The translations under genes and the position numbers were made by a program. Under the pieces are notes generated by a model. That model was not told the origin of the DNA. It saw only the letters and a program-made list of their open reading frames with translations, and ran no database searches. Source: Balneolaceae bacterium SMO_bin1 (GTDB lineage Bacteria; Bacteroidota; Rhodothermia; Balneolales; Balneolaceae). Taken from it: DNA of 18,994 nucleotides. Positions within the stretch are counted from its first letter, which is position 1, and the number at the start of each line of letters is the position of its first letter. Positions 1 through 7,672 of this stretch are shown piece by piece. The stretch lies in the NCBI GenBank assembly GCA_003123965.1, contig NNSL01000481.1, positions 1 to 18,994 on the forward strand, given 5' to 3'.

Positions 1-809
1 TAAATAATCAGGTCGCTGTCGCGCACAAAAAGCGGTAGTGACTTTCCGTAGGTGGCGCCTGCTACAAAAGATCCATCAAAGTTGATATTAGCCTTGAGCG
101 AATTAATGATTTTGGGAATGGTTTCATCTTCTACGGTCACCAGCCCAATGGTATCAATGGCCGCGCGATCAACGATAGACAGAAGCGTATCGGGGTGGAT
201 GCTGTAAATAATGGGCAGCAGGCGCCCCTTTTCGGCGAAATCGCGGAATTTGTTAATCAGCTGAATGGGTACAAACAGGGCATCGTACTTTACGGTTTTG
301 TTGTATTCATCGGGTTTAAGCACCGCACTTTTTACGCCTACTTCTTCCTGAATCGCCCCGGCCAGCATGCGGCCCAGCTCCCCGGTTTCACCCACCGTGG
401 CACAACTCTCAATGCGGTCGGGCCAGTCCATGTAGCTGAGCTGCTCCTGGAATAACTCATCCATTTCCGATTCATCAAGCCCGTAGCCAATAAGCTCTTC
501 CAGCAGCTTACGCATTTTATCGGCACCAATTTCCAGCCGGTCCGATTTATCCAAGTTCGTATTCTGCCGCTCTACAATAAATCCACGGCCCTGCTCACCG
601 CGCACCAGTCCTTCTTCGGCCAAAATATGATACGCTTTCCGCACGGTATGGAAACTGGTTTCCAGCTGACGGCCCAGCTCTCGCGTTGAAGGAAGCACTT
701 CTCCCACCTGAAACTGCTTGGTGGCAATCATCAGGCGAATGCGGTCGGCAATGTATTTGGCAGAGGTTTTCATACGACCAAAGATAGGTGTTTCCAAGGT
801 CATTCTCAT
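1..809 (-). CDS. GntR-family transcriptional regulator, 3' end outside window
   Basis: A minus-strand frame stays open from an ATG at 809 to the window edge, with no stop. The first 75 or so residues form a GntR-type winged helix: the segment with LPSTRELGRQL followed by TVRKAYHILAEEGLV and GRGFIV is the usual recognition helix and wing. The remaining part alternates alpha and beta elements (for example KYDALFVPIQLINKF and AIDTIGLVTVED) and could be a ligand-binding domain, but I do not recognise the family; it is not an obvious UTRA or FCD domain. In-frame starts exist at 809, 803 and 773. The longer ones add TPIFGRMK, which matches the usual GntR lead-in to helix 1, so 809 or 803 is preferred. 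The gene follows the TonB receptor on the same strand, just behind a terminator hairpin. A role in controlling the receptor or the adjacent operon is inference from position. Confidence 0.82.
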   Translation of the reverse strand, partial: MRMTLETPIFGRMKTSAKYIADRIRLMIATKQFQVGEVLPSTRELGRQLETSFHTVRKAYHILAEEGLVRGEQGRGFIVERQNTNLDKSDRLEIGADKMRKLLEELIGYGLDESEMDELFQEQLSYMDWPDRIESCATVGETGELGRMLAGAIQEEVGVKSAVLKPDEYNKTVKYDALFVPIQLINKFRDFAEKGRLLPIIYSIHPDTLLSIVDRAAIDTIGLVTVEDETIPKIINSLKANINFDGSFVAGATYGKSLPLFVRDSDLII

Positions 810-823
810 TGGGTGATGAACAT

Positions 824-858
824 AAAAAAGCCTGCTCCGCGGTAGCGAAACAGGCTTT
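824..858 (-). terminator. Intrinsic terminator after the TonB receptor gene
   Basis: Perfect 8-bp arms (827-834 and 851-858, AAAGCCTG/CAGGCTTT) enclose a GC-rich loop. Read on the minus strand, the hairpin ends in a run of six T and lies 22 nt past the receptor stop codon. The GntR start codon lies only about 15 nt beyond it, leaving little room for a separate promoter. Confidence 0.8.
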
Positions 859-879
859 AAATACGGTTTTGGAATGCTG

Positions 880-2808
880 CTAGTTACGCAGACCGCTAAA
901 TTTATACTGCAATGATACCCAGGCTGTTCGCCCCATAGGCGCCGGGCCCAGGATATCTACGCGCTCGGTATCAAAAATATTAGAAACGCTGCCCTGGAAC
1001 GAGAGGCCCGTATTGGAAATATTGAATCCAATAGAGGCATCGAGCTGAAACTTGGCAGGAAGCTCTTCTTTGTTGGTGATATCACCGTCATCATCGAGCA
1101 AAACGTTGGTATTCCAGTAGCCCGAGCGGAACTGGTAGGCATCTTGCCAGCGCCCGTTGAGGCGGAAGAACGGCTCCCGGAACGTATTGCTGTCAATGAA
1201 GTTGCTTGCAGTAAACCCACCTTTAATTTTGAGGGGTGGTGTGTTTAAGGGCAATTCAGTATCGTTGGTCGCATTTTTAAAGTCCGTCAACTTAATGGTT
1301 GATGCACTTCCATTGATACTGAAATTATCACTGAAGTAATAATTGAGTCCTACATCAAACCCTTGCACTGTAGCTTCACCAAAGTTGATATAGGTGAGCA
1401 GCATTGTGTTGGTGCTGCCTTCGGCAAGCACTTCTTCCCCATCCTGGAAGGCTTTGGTCTGGAATCCATCGGCCACGGTTGATGTACCGATAAAGTTTTT
1501 GTACCACGAGTAGTAGCCTACCATGTCGACAAACAGCTTTTCACCAAATGCACCCTTATAGCCAAGTTCAACCGAGTTTACTTCTTCGGGGACAGTAGGA
1601 TCAATGGTGTTCACCACATTTCCACTGGCATCCCGGATGGTATACCCATCGGTATTGCCTTTAATAAGCAATGCATATCCTGGGGCAATGGCGCTTAAAT
1701 CAACCGGAATTAGCGCATGACTTTGGAGTATGGTGGGACTCGTATAGGCCCGGTTGTACGTTGCCCGGATATTCTGCTCCGGGGCTACTGTATACACAAT
1801 TGATCCTTTCGGACTAAATTGGGTTTCGTAGTCACTGTTGCCGTCTACACGAGCGGCCAGCACGGCACGGAGCTGGTCTTGCACAATATCAAAATCAAGT
1901 TGAGCATAACCGCCAAAAAGCTCACGGCTTATACTCTGGCCTTCTCCATCATTAAGGTAGGTTCCCTGCGATTCCGGCTGGAAATTGCGGTATTGCAAAC
2001 CGGTTACCAGGTTTACCCCACCAAGGGTATTGTTATACTGAAGTTCTGAATCATAGATTTCAGTATCATCGATAAAAGCTACACTTTCACGGATACTTTC
2101 AATATCAATACTTTCAAGGCTGGCACCCTGATTTACAGCTGCCTGCACGGCAGGCACTACTTGATTTATCTGATAACTGCCCGCTTTGTTACCGGTACGT
2201 GTTACCTGCGCATACCAGTTGCTGCTGCTCAGCTGCAGGGTTTGAAAGTCAACTTCCCAGCCTTCAATACGGTTTCGTCCGTTTGAGGTCAGTGAAAATT
2301 GATCGGTTGATGACCACCCGTATGTACCAGTCAGTTTCCAATCATCAAGCATATAGTACAGCGAGCCATTTACTTTGGTAGCTCCCACATCGTAATCTTC
2401 AACTACATCAGTTTCGAAAACCGTATTGGCCGATGTAGGCTTGGTGCCCGCCGGCTGATAGAAATGTAGGCTGTCCTCACGCTGAGGTTTAAAATCGGTA
2501 GCCTGCATGAACTGGCCGGTAAGTTTATACCCGAAGTTATTATTAACCGTACCTGCCACACGATACGTAACATCACGCAGGTTTTGCGTGCCCAGACGTC
2601 CGTTTACCGCTATTCCGGATTCATCCCACGGATCTTTGGTCGTAACATTCACAACACCGGCACCAGAATTGGGGCCATAAAGCGCCGCGGCAGGACCAAG
2701 TACCACCTCAATGCTTTTAATATCAAGCTTGCTCGACGGCAAGAAGTTGCCCTGGGGCAGACCCGTGCTACCAAGCGTGGCAAGCCGCCCGTCAATTAAG
2801 AACAGCAT
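880..2808 (-). CDS. TonB-dependent outer-membrane receptor, C-terminal plug and barrel part (frameshifted gene)
   Basis: This frame carries the second half of a TonB-dependent receptor, separated from its N-terminus (2816-3355) by one extra base near 2834-2838. Residues 1-55 finish the plug domain: LFLIDGR, then IKSIEVVLGPAAALYGPNSGAGVVNVTTK, the family signature where the plug enters the barrel. About 580 residues of amphipathic strands follow, ending in the aromatic strand WVSLQYKF typical of BAM-recognised barrels. The protein would import a scarce or bulky substrate across the outer membrane using TonB/ExbBD energy. The ATG at 2808 is an internal Met of the restored 824-residue protein, not a believable start, since no signal peptide precedes it. 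No SusD-like partner lies nearby, which argues against a classical glycan locus. The substrate cannot be told from sequence; the neighbours suggest an acyl or ester-type compound. Confidence 0.88.
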   Translation of the reverse strand: MLFLIDGRLATLGSTGLPQGNFLPSSKLDIKSIEVVLGPAAALYGPNSGAGVVNVTTKDPWDESGIAVNGRLGTQNLRDVTYRVAGTVNNNFGYKLTGQFMQATDFKPQREDSLHFYQPAGTKPTSANTVFETDVVEDYDVGATKVNGSLYYMLDDWKLTGTYGWSSTDQFSLTSNGRNRIEGWEVDFQTLQLSSSNWYAQVTRTGNKAGSYQINQVVPAVQAAVNQGASLESIDIESIRESVAFIDDTEIYDSELQYNNTLGGVNLVTGLQYRNFQPESQGTYLNDGEGQSISRELFGGYAQLDFDIVQDQLRAVLAARVDGNSDYETQFSPKGSIVYTVAPEQNIRATYNRAYTSPTILQSHALIPVDLSAIAPGYALLIKGNTDGYTIRDASGNVVNTIDPTVPEEVNSVELGYKGAFGEKLFVDMVGYYSWYKNFIGTSTVADGFQTKAFQDGEEVLAEGSTNTMLLTYINFGEATVQGFDVGLNYYFSDNFSINGSASTIKLTDFKNATNDTELPLNTPPLKIKGGFTASNFIDSNTFREPFFRLNGRWQDAYQFRSGYWNTNVLLDDDGDITNKEELPAKFQLDASIGFNISNTGLSFQGSVSNIFDTERVDILGPAPMGRTAWVSLQYKFSGLRN

Positions 2809-2815
2809 ACGCGTG

Positions 2816-3355
2816 TTAAAACTGCTGTTGAAACCCCCGCGCCGAAATGAGCTGCGTGTTTACACCCGCGTTTTGAAAGTTAACCCCTTTCAAGTTCGCC
2901 ATTGCATTCATAAACGTAGAGCCACCCGATGATGAAATTTCCTCTTCGGAGACGCGCTCAATTGTTGTAGGCGATTCCAGCATTTTTTCGGGACGCTTAG
3001 TGCCCGATACCACTATTTCGTTGCCCCGCAATCTGGTCTGCTCCAAAGCAATGTCCAAGGTGGTGGTTTCGCCCCCCTCTATAGTTAAAGGTTCGCTTTG
3101 AAATTCGGCATAGCCCACATACGTGGCACGCACGCGGTATTCGCCCGGTTCCAGGCCCTCAATGCGATACACACCCTCTGCATTCGTGGCCGTGCCCTGC
3201 GATGTACCCATTATGGAAATATTTACACCAGGCAGTGTTTCTCCACTTTGTTGATCGGTTACCGTGCCTTCAAGGACCCCGGTATCTTGTGCCCATGCTC
3301 CTGTGGCCATGGCCAGCAGCGAGCAATACAATATGATGGATATGAATGTTCTCAT
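2816..3355 (-). CDS. TonB-dependent receptor, N-terminal part with signal peptide (frameshifted gene)
   Basis: Starts at ATG 3355 with a Sec signal peptide (residues 1-22, cleavage expected near GAWA/QD). Residues 27-105 are a carboxypeptidase-regulatory-like beta-sandwich (GVLEGTVTDQQSGETLPGVNISI, then GVYRIEGLEPGEYRV), standard in Bacteroidota receptors. A TonB-box-like IVVSGTK follows at 114-120, then the first half of the plug. The frame leaves the family sequence after SARGF (171-175) and stops four residues later. Removing one G from the G5 run (CCCCC at 2834-2838 on the plus strand) gives ARGFNSSFNTRMLFLIDGR and joins it exactly to the downstream frame. A 109-bp AT-rich gap separates this gene from the hydrolase upstream, so it may have its own promoter. 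Confidence 0.87.
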   Translation of the reverse strand: MRTFISIILYCSLLAMATGAWAQDTGVLEGTVTDQQSGETLPGVNISIMGTSQGTATNAEGVYRIEGLEPGEYRVRATYVGYAEFQSEPLTIEGGETTTLDIALEQTRLRGNEIVVSGTKRPEKMLESPTTIERVSEEEISSSGGSTFMNAMANLKGVNFQNAGVNTQLISARGFQQQF

Positions 3356-3464
3356 AGTGACCCCATTTCTAACGTTTTGGTTGTGATTAAAAAATCCATG
3401 CTGTTTCGTTTATTTATGTTAATTATCAAAGTTTTTAAAATTATCAAATAAAACAAATATAAAA
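3356..3464 (-). promoter_or_regulatory. AT-rich leader and candidate promoter/operator of the TonB receptor
   Basis: The only gap over 100 bp inside the left gene block. On the minus strand it holds TATATTTG (3461-3454), which fits the Bacteroidota -7 box TAnnTTTG; a good upstream TTTG box at the right distance was not found. A perfect 10-bp direct repeat, AATTATCAAA, lies at 3421-3430 and 3439-3448 on the plus strand with an 18-bp period, as an operator might. The call rests on composition and motif only. Confidence 0.4.
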
Positions 3465-4538
3465 TCAATTATACTCTTTTATATGTTTTAAGACGGTTTG
3501 ACCAGTAATTGTGGGATGTTCCAGAAAAGGTGTATGCCCGCAGTCATCAACCCACTTGGTTATTACCGTTCCTCCTTTGGTTTGATACGTCTTTAACACC
3601 TGCTCTATTTGCGAAATCATGGGTTGCGGCGGAAAGTGATCTTCCCCCGGCCACCCATCACGCAGGCCCAACTTTCCTTGAAATCCCGGATCTGAATACG
3701 ACTGATCCGAAATGATGTTATCATCTTTGCCCTGTACCCATAATAGCGGAGGCTTGGGTTCGGCGCGCAGCAACCTGCTTTTTACATTTTGGTTGTACTT
3801 TGGTGATAGTGCATTCACTGGCCCATATTTGCCCGGTGCCACTCCCGGCCAATATTCTGTGTCGACCCAATCGCCGGGATATTTTTTATCACCGGTGTGG
3901 ATATTCAGCATGGCCGTGAGAATATCTTCTTCCCGGTTGGCGGTAAACCCTTCTTTCCAAAACAAGCGATTCATGGCGTTGCGCGGTGAATAAAAGGGAT
4001 CTTCTGCGCTTCGGTCGCCCTTGGCAAGACGCTCGGCAAATGCATCAACCACAATGCCACCACCCGACCCTGAGTAATCTTCGTTATTGGGACAGCCCCC
4101 GCGACCATGTATACCCCCAAATCCCATCGGCGAACCCGGTGCAATGAGCGAAACCGAACGCAGCTGTTCTGCGCAGCGGCCAATCATTCCCCAGCACACG
4201 AATCCACCCAACGAATGACCTATTAAGTGGTAGGTGGCCAGTCCAAGCTTTTTCGTGAGCGCGCGCAAATCATCTACCCAATCGTGCATACCGCGTGTAG
4301 CATCAATAATGGCTCGGTCGTCAGTTTGGCCAAAACCGCGCAAATCGGGTGCAACACAGTAAAAACCTTCGGCAAACTGCAGCATAAATTCTTCCCAGAT
4401 GGTGGCGCTGCATGTATTGCCGTGCAGAAATAAAATCGGGCTCTTAGTTTGGTTTCCCGCAGTCAGCACGTGCATTCGCAAGCGTTCTGTTTCTACAAAA
4501 CGCGACTCAATGCCATCAAGGTGGTTGATTTCAGTCAT
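3465..4538 (-). CDS. Cytosolic alpha/beta-hydrolase
   Basis: A 357-residue alpha/beta-hydrolase with no signal peptide. Visible parts are the oxyanion-hole motif HGNT (39-42), the nucleophile elbow GHSLG (107-111, Ser109), an acidic residue in GKDDNII (Asp272 or Asp273) and the catalytic His in DCGHTPF (His335). The long insertion at 135-260, rich in Gly and aromatic residues, would form a large lid domain. It would hydrolyse an ester, thioester or lactone; the substrate is not readable. An ATG at 4610 gives 24 more residues, but ATG 4538 is preferred because those extra codons actually encode the displaced C-terminus of the acyl-CoA ligase in another frame. With that frame restored, the ligase stop overlaps this start by 8 nt (ATGACTGA), which points to translational coupling. 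Confidence 0.85.
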   Translation of the reverse strand: MTEINHLDGIESRFVETERLRMHVLTAGNQTKSPILFLHGNTCSATIWEEFMLQFAEGFYCVAPDLRGFGQTDDRAIIDATRGMHDWVDDLRALTKKLGLATYHLIGHSLGGFVCWGMIGRCAEQLRSVSLIAPGSPMGFGGIHGRGGCPNNEDYSGSGGGIVVDAFAERLAKGDRSAEDPFYSPRNAMNRLFWKEGFTANREEDILTAMLNIHTGDKKYPGDWVDTEYWPGVAPGKYGPVNALSPKYNQNVKSRLLRAEPKPPLLWVQGKDDNIISDQSYSDPGFQGKLGLRDGWPGEDHFPPQPMISQIEQVLKTYQTKGGTVITKWVDDCGHTPFLEHPTITGQTVLKHIKEYN

Positions 4539-4614
4539 GATGCTCACGCTTAAACTGTTGCTCCAGGTCACGTTTCTGAATCTTATTCGAATCACCCACA
4601 GGTAAATCATCCTT
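4531..4614 (-). other. Out-of-frame C-terminus of the acyl-CoA ligase
   Basis: Directly past the ligase stop, the frame one base over encodes KDDLPVGDSNKIQKRDLEQ and about ten further residues, ending at a TGA at 4533-4531. This is the expected end of the ANL superfamily C-terminal domain, with Lys489 of the restored protein in the A10 position (PVGDSNKI) that makes the adenylate. It is joined by removing one T from the T5 run (AAAAA at 4615-4619 on the plus strand). The restored ligase is 505 residues. Confidence 0.88.
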
Positions 4615-6049
4615 AAAAATTAACGTACCCCGGGCATTGGTATCCCGCCAGGTAATGCCGACAGTATTCTTTCAGTTCTTCGGCTGTAATTTGTTCTCCC
4701 TCCTCCAAAACCACATACGCGCAGCCCGTTTCGCCCCATTTTTCATCGGGCACTCCAATTACCGCTACCTGCGCCACGGCAGGATGTTCATAAATCACTT
4801 TTTCTACCTGCACCGGGTACACATTTTCGCCCCCGCTGATGTACATCTCCTTTTTACGGCCCACCATAAAATAGTAGCCGTCTTCATCGCACCGGAACAG
4901 ATCCCCGGTATGCACCCACCCCTTGGTGATGGCTTCCTCGGTTTCTTGCGGATTTTTCCAGTACCCTTCAAATACATGCGGCCCCTTCATCAATAATTCA
5001 CCCACCTCTCCCTGCGGTACTTCATTCTGGTCATCATCCACTATTTTGGTTCCAATGTGGAAGTTGGGAAATCCAACCGAACCTTTCTTGCGAATAGCAT
5101 CTTCGGCGGGCAGTGAAAAACAGTTTGGCCCCGCTTCGGTGAGCCCATATCCCTGTCGAATGGGCACATGCTTTTCTTCAAATTGCTTGATGACCGGGAT
5201 AGGACAGGATTCTCCGCCGCAAATAGCAAATCGCAGGCTCCGGAAATCGGCCGACGCGAAGTTATCTTGCTCCATCATCATGCGCAGCATAGTGGGAATG
5301 CCAAAGAGAATACTAATCTCCTCTTTCTCAATGAGTTCATTGCAGGCAGCAGCATCAAATTCGGGCTGAAAGATCAGCTTTCCACCATGGTGAATGAGCG
5401 GCGTGAGCAGTACATGCCAGCCGCCCGTGTGATAAAATGGTGTATTGACAAAAGAGCTGTCATGACCGGTAAGCCCCAGGCTTATTTCCGTATTCATCGA
5501 ATTCCAGTGAATTTGGCGCCAAGTAATCATCGCGCCCTTCGACCTGCCCGTAGTGCCCGATGTGTAGAGAATCATTGCGATGTCATCGTAGGCGGCTTCG
5601 TGGATAATGGGATCTGGGGCCGTGGTATTCAACATGCCTGCAATTGAATTATCACCCTCAAATTGCAGAAATTTCATTGAATCGGCATAAGGCGTATCCT
5701 GCTCAGATACGTGATTAAATTCCTCAGAATGGACGAGCACGTGCGGATTTGCATCCTGAATTAACACTTTCAACCCCTCTACGGGCAACCGATAATTAAG
5801 CGGCACCAGCACAATGCCCAACTTAGCACATGCAAAAAACAGAATCATGTATTCTACGCTGTTTTTTGATACCACCGCCAGTCGATCACCAGCTTTTAGA
5901 TCGTGCCTGTGCTGTAAATGGCCTGCCAGCCGATTGGCTTTGCTGTTCAAGTTGCGATAGGTGTAGCGCTTGCCAGTGCCTGTATCTATCACGGCCTCCT
6001 TCTCAGGCGTATATCGCTCGCGTTTTTTGAGCCAGTTGTTGTAGTTCAT
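4613..6049 (-). CDS. AMP-dependent acyl-CoA synthetase/ligase, frameshifted before its last 27 residues
   Basis: An ANL-superfamily ligase: it adenylates a carboxylic acid with ATP and then forms the CoA thioester. Core motifs are clear: A3 phosphate loop YTSGTTGRSKG (162-172), A5 GYGLTEAG (300-307), A7 GWVHTGD (377-383) and the hinge A8 GRKKEMYISGGENVYP (397-412). The size and the motif NTPFYHTGGW resemble medium/long-chain fatty acid or MenE-like ligases of about 500 residues. The frame stops after GYVNF (478), just before the catalytic A10 lysine, because of one extra base in a T5 run; the missing end is present in the next frame (4531-4614). As written, the protein would adenylate poorly or not at all. 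It starts 2 nt after the symporter stop and its restored end overlaps the hydrolase start, so it lies mid-operon. Confidence 0.92.
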   Translation of the reverse strand: MNYNNWLKKRERYTPEKEAVIDTGTGKRYTYRNLNSKANRLAGHLQHRHDLKAGDRLAVVSKNSVEYMILFFACAKLGIVLVPLNYRLPVEGLKVLIQDANPHVLVHSEEFNHVSEQDTPYADSMKFLQFEGDNSIAGMLNTTAPDPIIHEAAYDDIAMILYTSGTTGRSKGAMITWRQIHWNSMNTEISLGLTGHDSSFVNTPFYHTGGWHVLLTPLIHHGGKLIFQPEFDAAACNELIEKEEISILFGIPTMLRMMMEQDNFASADFRSLRFAICGGESCPIPVIKQFEEKHVPIRQGYGLTEAGPNCFSLPAEDAIRKKGSVGFPNFHIGTKIVDDDQNEVPQGEVGELLMKGPHVFEGYWKNPQETEEAITKGWVHTGDLFRCDEDGYYFMVGRKKEMYISGGENVYPVQVEKVIYEHPAVAQVAVIGVPDEKWGETGCAYVVLEEGEQITAEELKEYCRHYLAGYQCPGYVNF

Positions 6050-6051
6050 AA

Positions 6052-7194
6052 TCAGGGATTTGCTGCAGGAGCACTTTTTTCGCTGTGTAGTTCAATACCT
6101 CCATTTTTAGCTGCGTAAATAGTGAAACCAACCAGCACCGCACTTATGATAGCCAATGCAGCGGCAACACCTGGATTCTCACCATCAGCCTCAGAGAACG
6201 GCACCCGTAACTGTCCGTAGTACACCGTAAAGTGCACAATAACTGCTACTACCGATGCCCCGATAGGCGCCATTTTCGGAACATTTTTAAAAAACATGCC
6301 CATTAATATTGGTACAAAGGCCGCTGAGAAGTACGCATATACCCCGTTTTGGGCAAAAATGCCGACACTCAGTTTAGGATTCACCAACTGCTGCCACGAA
6401 ATAATTACTGTCACAATGGCCATCACTACAATCACCACACGATTGCATACCAGTTTGGCCGGCAATCCAAAAATATCGTTTTTGAAAATACTTTTTCCCG
6501 CCAGCGGTTCAATAATATCGTTGGTGATGGAGGTAGAGAGGGATTGAATCAGGCTTTCGAGCGTGGAAATACCCGCCGACAGCAACCCCAACACAATCAC
6601 TAAGGCCAAACCAACCGTAAACTCATTCACCACATAAGCCGATACGATGCCGTCCATGGCCAGGGCTTCACCATTCACGGTTAAATCCGGAAAGCTGATG
6701 CGTGCATATAACCCTGCAATCACCACAAGGAAAAATAGAAACTGCGTTGCAATACCTACCACTAAGTAGCGGTTCACGTCTTCATCGCGCTTCAGCAACA
6801 GTGACTTCGTGAGAATATGCGGCTGGCAAACAATAGCAATGCCCACGATCAACGGTGCAATAATGATTTCGAAGTAGTCGCGAAACAGGAAGCTGCTGTC
6901 GTTGGTGGCTTGAGTCAACTTTGGATCGATAGCTTCCAGCTTTTGTACAAAACCGGTTATGCCCTCGCTGAAGTGCTCATAACCTGAGCCAAGCAAAATA
7001 AAAGCCACAATTACCATCAGCACGGCCTGTATTGTATTGGTGTACACCATGGAGTTGGCGCCGCCGTACATCATGTAGCCAAAAATGAAAATGACAATAC
7101 CCAGCAAGGTGTAAAATTCGGGCAGGTTTAGCGTGCTCGAAAGCACCTTGACCAGACCAACGCAAATTAAAACTATAAACGTGATGAGGAGCAA
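6052..7194 (-). CDS. Sodium:solute symporter (SSF family), C-terminal part of frameshifted gene
   Basis: Carries most of an SSF (LeuT-fold) transporter: hydrophobic segments from LLLITFIVLICVGLVKVL onward, the typical GYMMYGGANSMVYTNTIQAVLM, the helix with LGLLSAGISTLESLIQSLSTSITNDI that holds the family's conserved Ser-rich region, and two late helices. It would use a sodium gradient to bring a small organic solute, often a carboxylate, across the inner membrane. The N-terminus (7603 down to about 7208) lies in another frame. Dropping one T from the T5 run (AAAAA at 7208-7212 on the plus strand) gives a continuous 516-residue protein. The stop lies 2 nt from the acyl-CoA ligase start. The TTG at 7194 is not a real start. 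Confidence 0.88.
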   Translation of the reverse strand: MLLITFIVLICVGLVKVLSSTLNLPEFYTLLGIVIFIFGYMMYGGANSMVYTNTIQAVLMVIVAFILLGSGYEHFSEGITGFVQKLEAIDPKLTQATNDSSFLFRDYFEIIIAPLIVGIAIVCQPHILTKSLLLKRDEDVNRYLVVGIATQFLFFLVVIAGLYARISFPDLTVNGEALAMDGIVSAYVVNEFTVGLALVIVLGLLSAGISTLESLIQSLSTSITNDIIEPLAGKSIFKNDIFGLPAKLVCNRVVIVVMAIVTVIISWQQLVNPKLSVGIFAQNGVYAYFSAAFVPILMGMFFKNVPKMAPIGASVVAVIVHFTVYYGQLRVPFSEADGENPGVAAALAIISAVLVGFTIYAAKNGGIELHSEKSAPAANP

Positions 7195-7603
7195 GGAAAG
7201 AAAACCGAAAAAGATGCCGAAAGCGGCGGCTGTCGTATTTCTTGCGCATCCAGTCGGCCATGCTAAGGGCTTTTACGTTGGCTCCATAATTGCGAAATCC
7301 TTTAGTAAGCAAAACCAGTGAGACGAGCGTAGCCAGCGGCAGCGCCAGCCCCATGGCGATCACCCCGCTGAAACCATACAGCGCTACAAAGCCGGGGTTA
7401 ATAATAAATGTGGCCGCGCTGGTGATAGAAGCCGCAAGTGAAAGCCCTACAGCTGTGGGCGAAAAAAGCACGCTGCCCAGCGCGTAATCATCCATCTCTT
7501 TGGTTTGACCAGCGCCGCGAATCACAAAATATAAAATCACTGCGGCATAGAGCAGGATCAAAACCCAGCCTGCTGTTACCATTGTTGAAGATGCGATTCC
7601 CAT
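6977..7603 (-). CDS. Sodium:solute symporter, N-terminal part of frameshifted gene
   Basis: Begins at ATG 7603 (MGIASSTMVTAGWVLILLY) and encodes the first transmembrane helices. YALGSVLFSPTAVGLSLAASITSAATFIINPGF (40-72) is the SSF region around the sodium-binding helix 1. Family sequence runs to about residue 132 (SRRFRHLF), position 7208. The tail of this frame, to 6977, is out-of-frame translation of the downstream half. A longer frame starts at a TTG at 7642, but that lies inside an inverted repeat and adds residues unlike the family, so 7603 is preferred. The gene follows the KAS III-like gene after 69 nt containing that hairpin. Confidence 0.85.
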   Translation of the reverse strand: MGIASSTMVTAGWVLILLYAAVILYFVIRGAGQTKEMDDYALGSVLFSPTAVGLSLAASITSAATFIINPGFVALYGFSGVIAMGLALPLATLVSLVLLTKGFRNYGANVKALSMADWMRKKYDSRRFRHLFRFSFLAPHHVYSFNLRWSGQGAFEHAKPARILHLAGYCHFHFWLHDVRRRQLHGVHQYNTGRADGNCGFYFAWLRL

Positions 7604-7630
7604 TTTATCAACTAAATTGTGAGATATTAG

Positions 7631-7651
7631 ATCCTGAAACAAGTTCAGGAT
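7631..7651. repeat. Intercistronic inverted repeat, possible dispersed palindrome
   Basis: Perfect 8-bp arms ATCCTGAA (7631-7638) and TTCAGGAT (7644-7651) around a 5-nt loop, between the KAS III-like gene and the symporter. No T-run follows on the minus strand, so it is not a canonical terminator. It resembles short palindromes (ATCCTGAACTTGTTTCAGGAT type) that I recall as scattered intergenic repeats in many bacteria. In mRNA it could act as a processing or stabilising stem. Confidence 0.6.
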
Positions 7652-7672
7652 GACACTGGTTATTTTATGATT

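Noticed and set aside
773..800. TATCTTTG just before ATG 773 as a Bacteroidota -7 promoter box
   Set aside because: It would place the transcript start at or after the codon and has no TTTG box at the right distance; the same bases encode the N-terminal lead-in of the GntR domain.
880..3355. Polysaccharide utilisation locus (SusC/SusD type)
   Set aside because: No SusD-like lipoprotein, no glycoside hydrolase and no hybrid two-component system is present; the receptor is about 824 residues, shorter than usual SusC.
4539..4610. Longer start of the cytosolic hydrolase
   Set aside because: These codons encode the ligase C-terminus in another frame, and the hydrolase family sequence begins after ATG 4538.
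4613..4620. Programmed +1 frameshifting at TTT TAA in the ligase, similar in shape to the RF2 site
   Set aside because: There is no Shine-Dalgarno-like stimulator upstream, TAA is a strong stop, and four other genes in the window carry similar one-base indels, so sequence error is simpler.
7604..7642. TTG start giving 13 extra residues on the symporter
   Set aside because: The extra residues lie over the inverted repeat and do not resemble the family; ATG 7603 gives a normal N-terminus.
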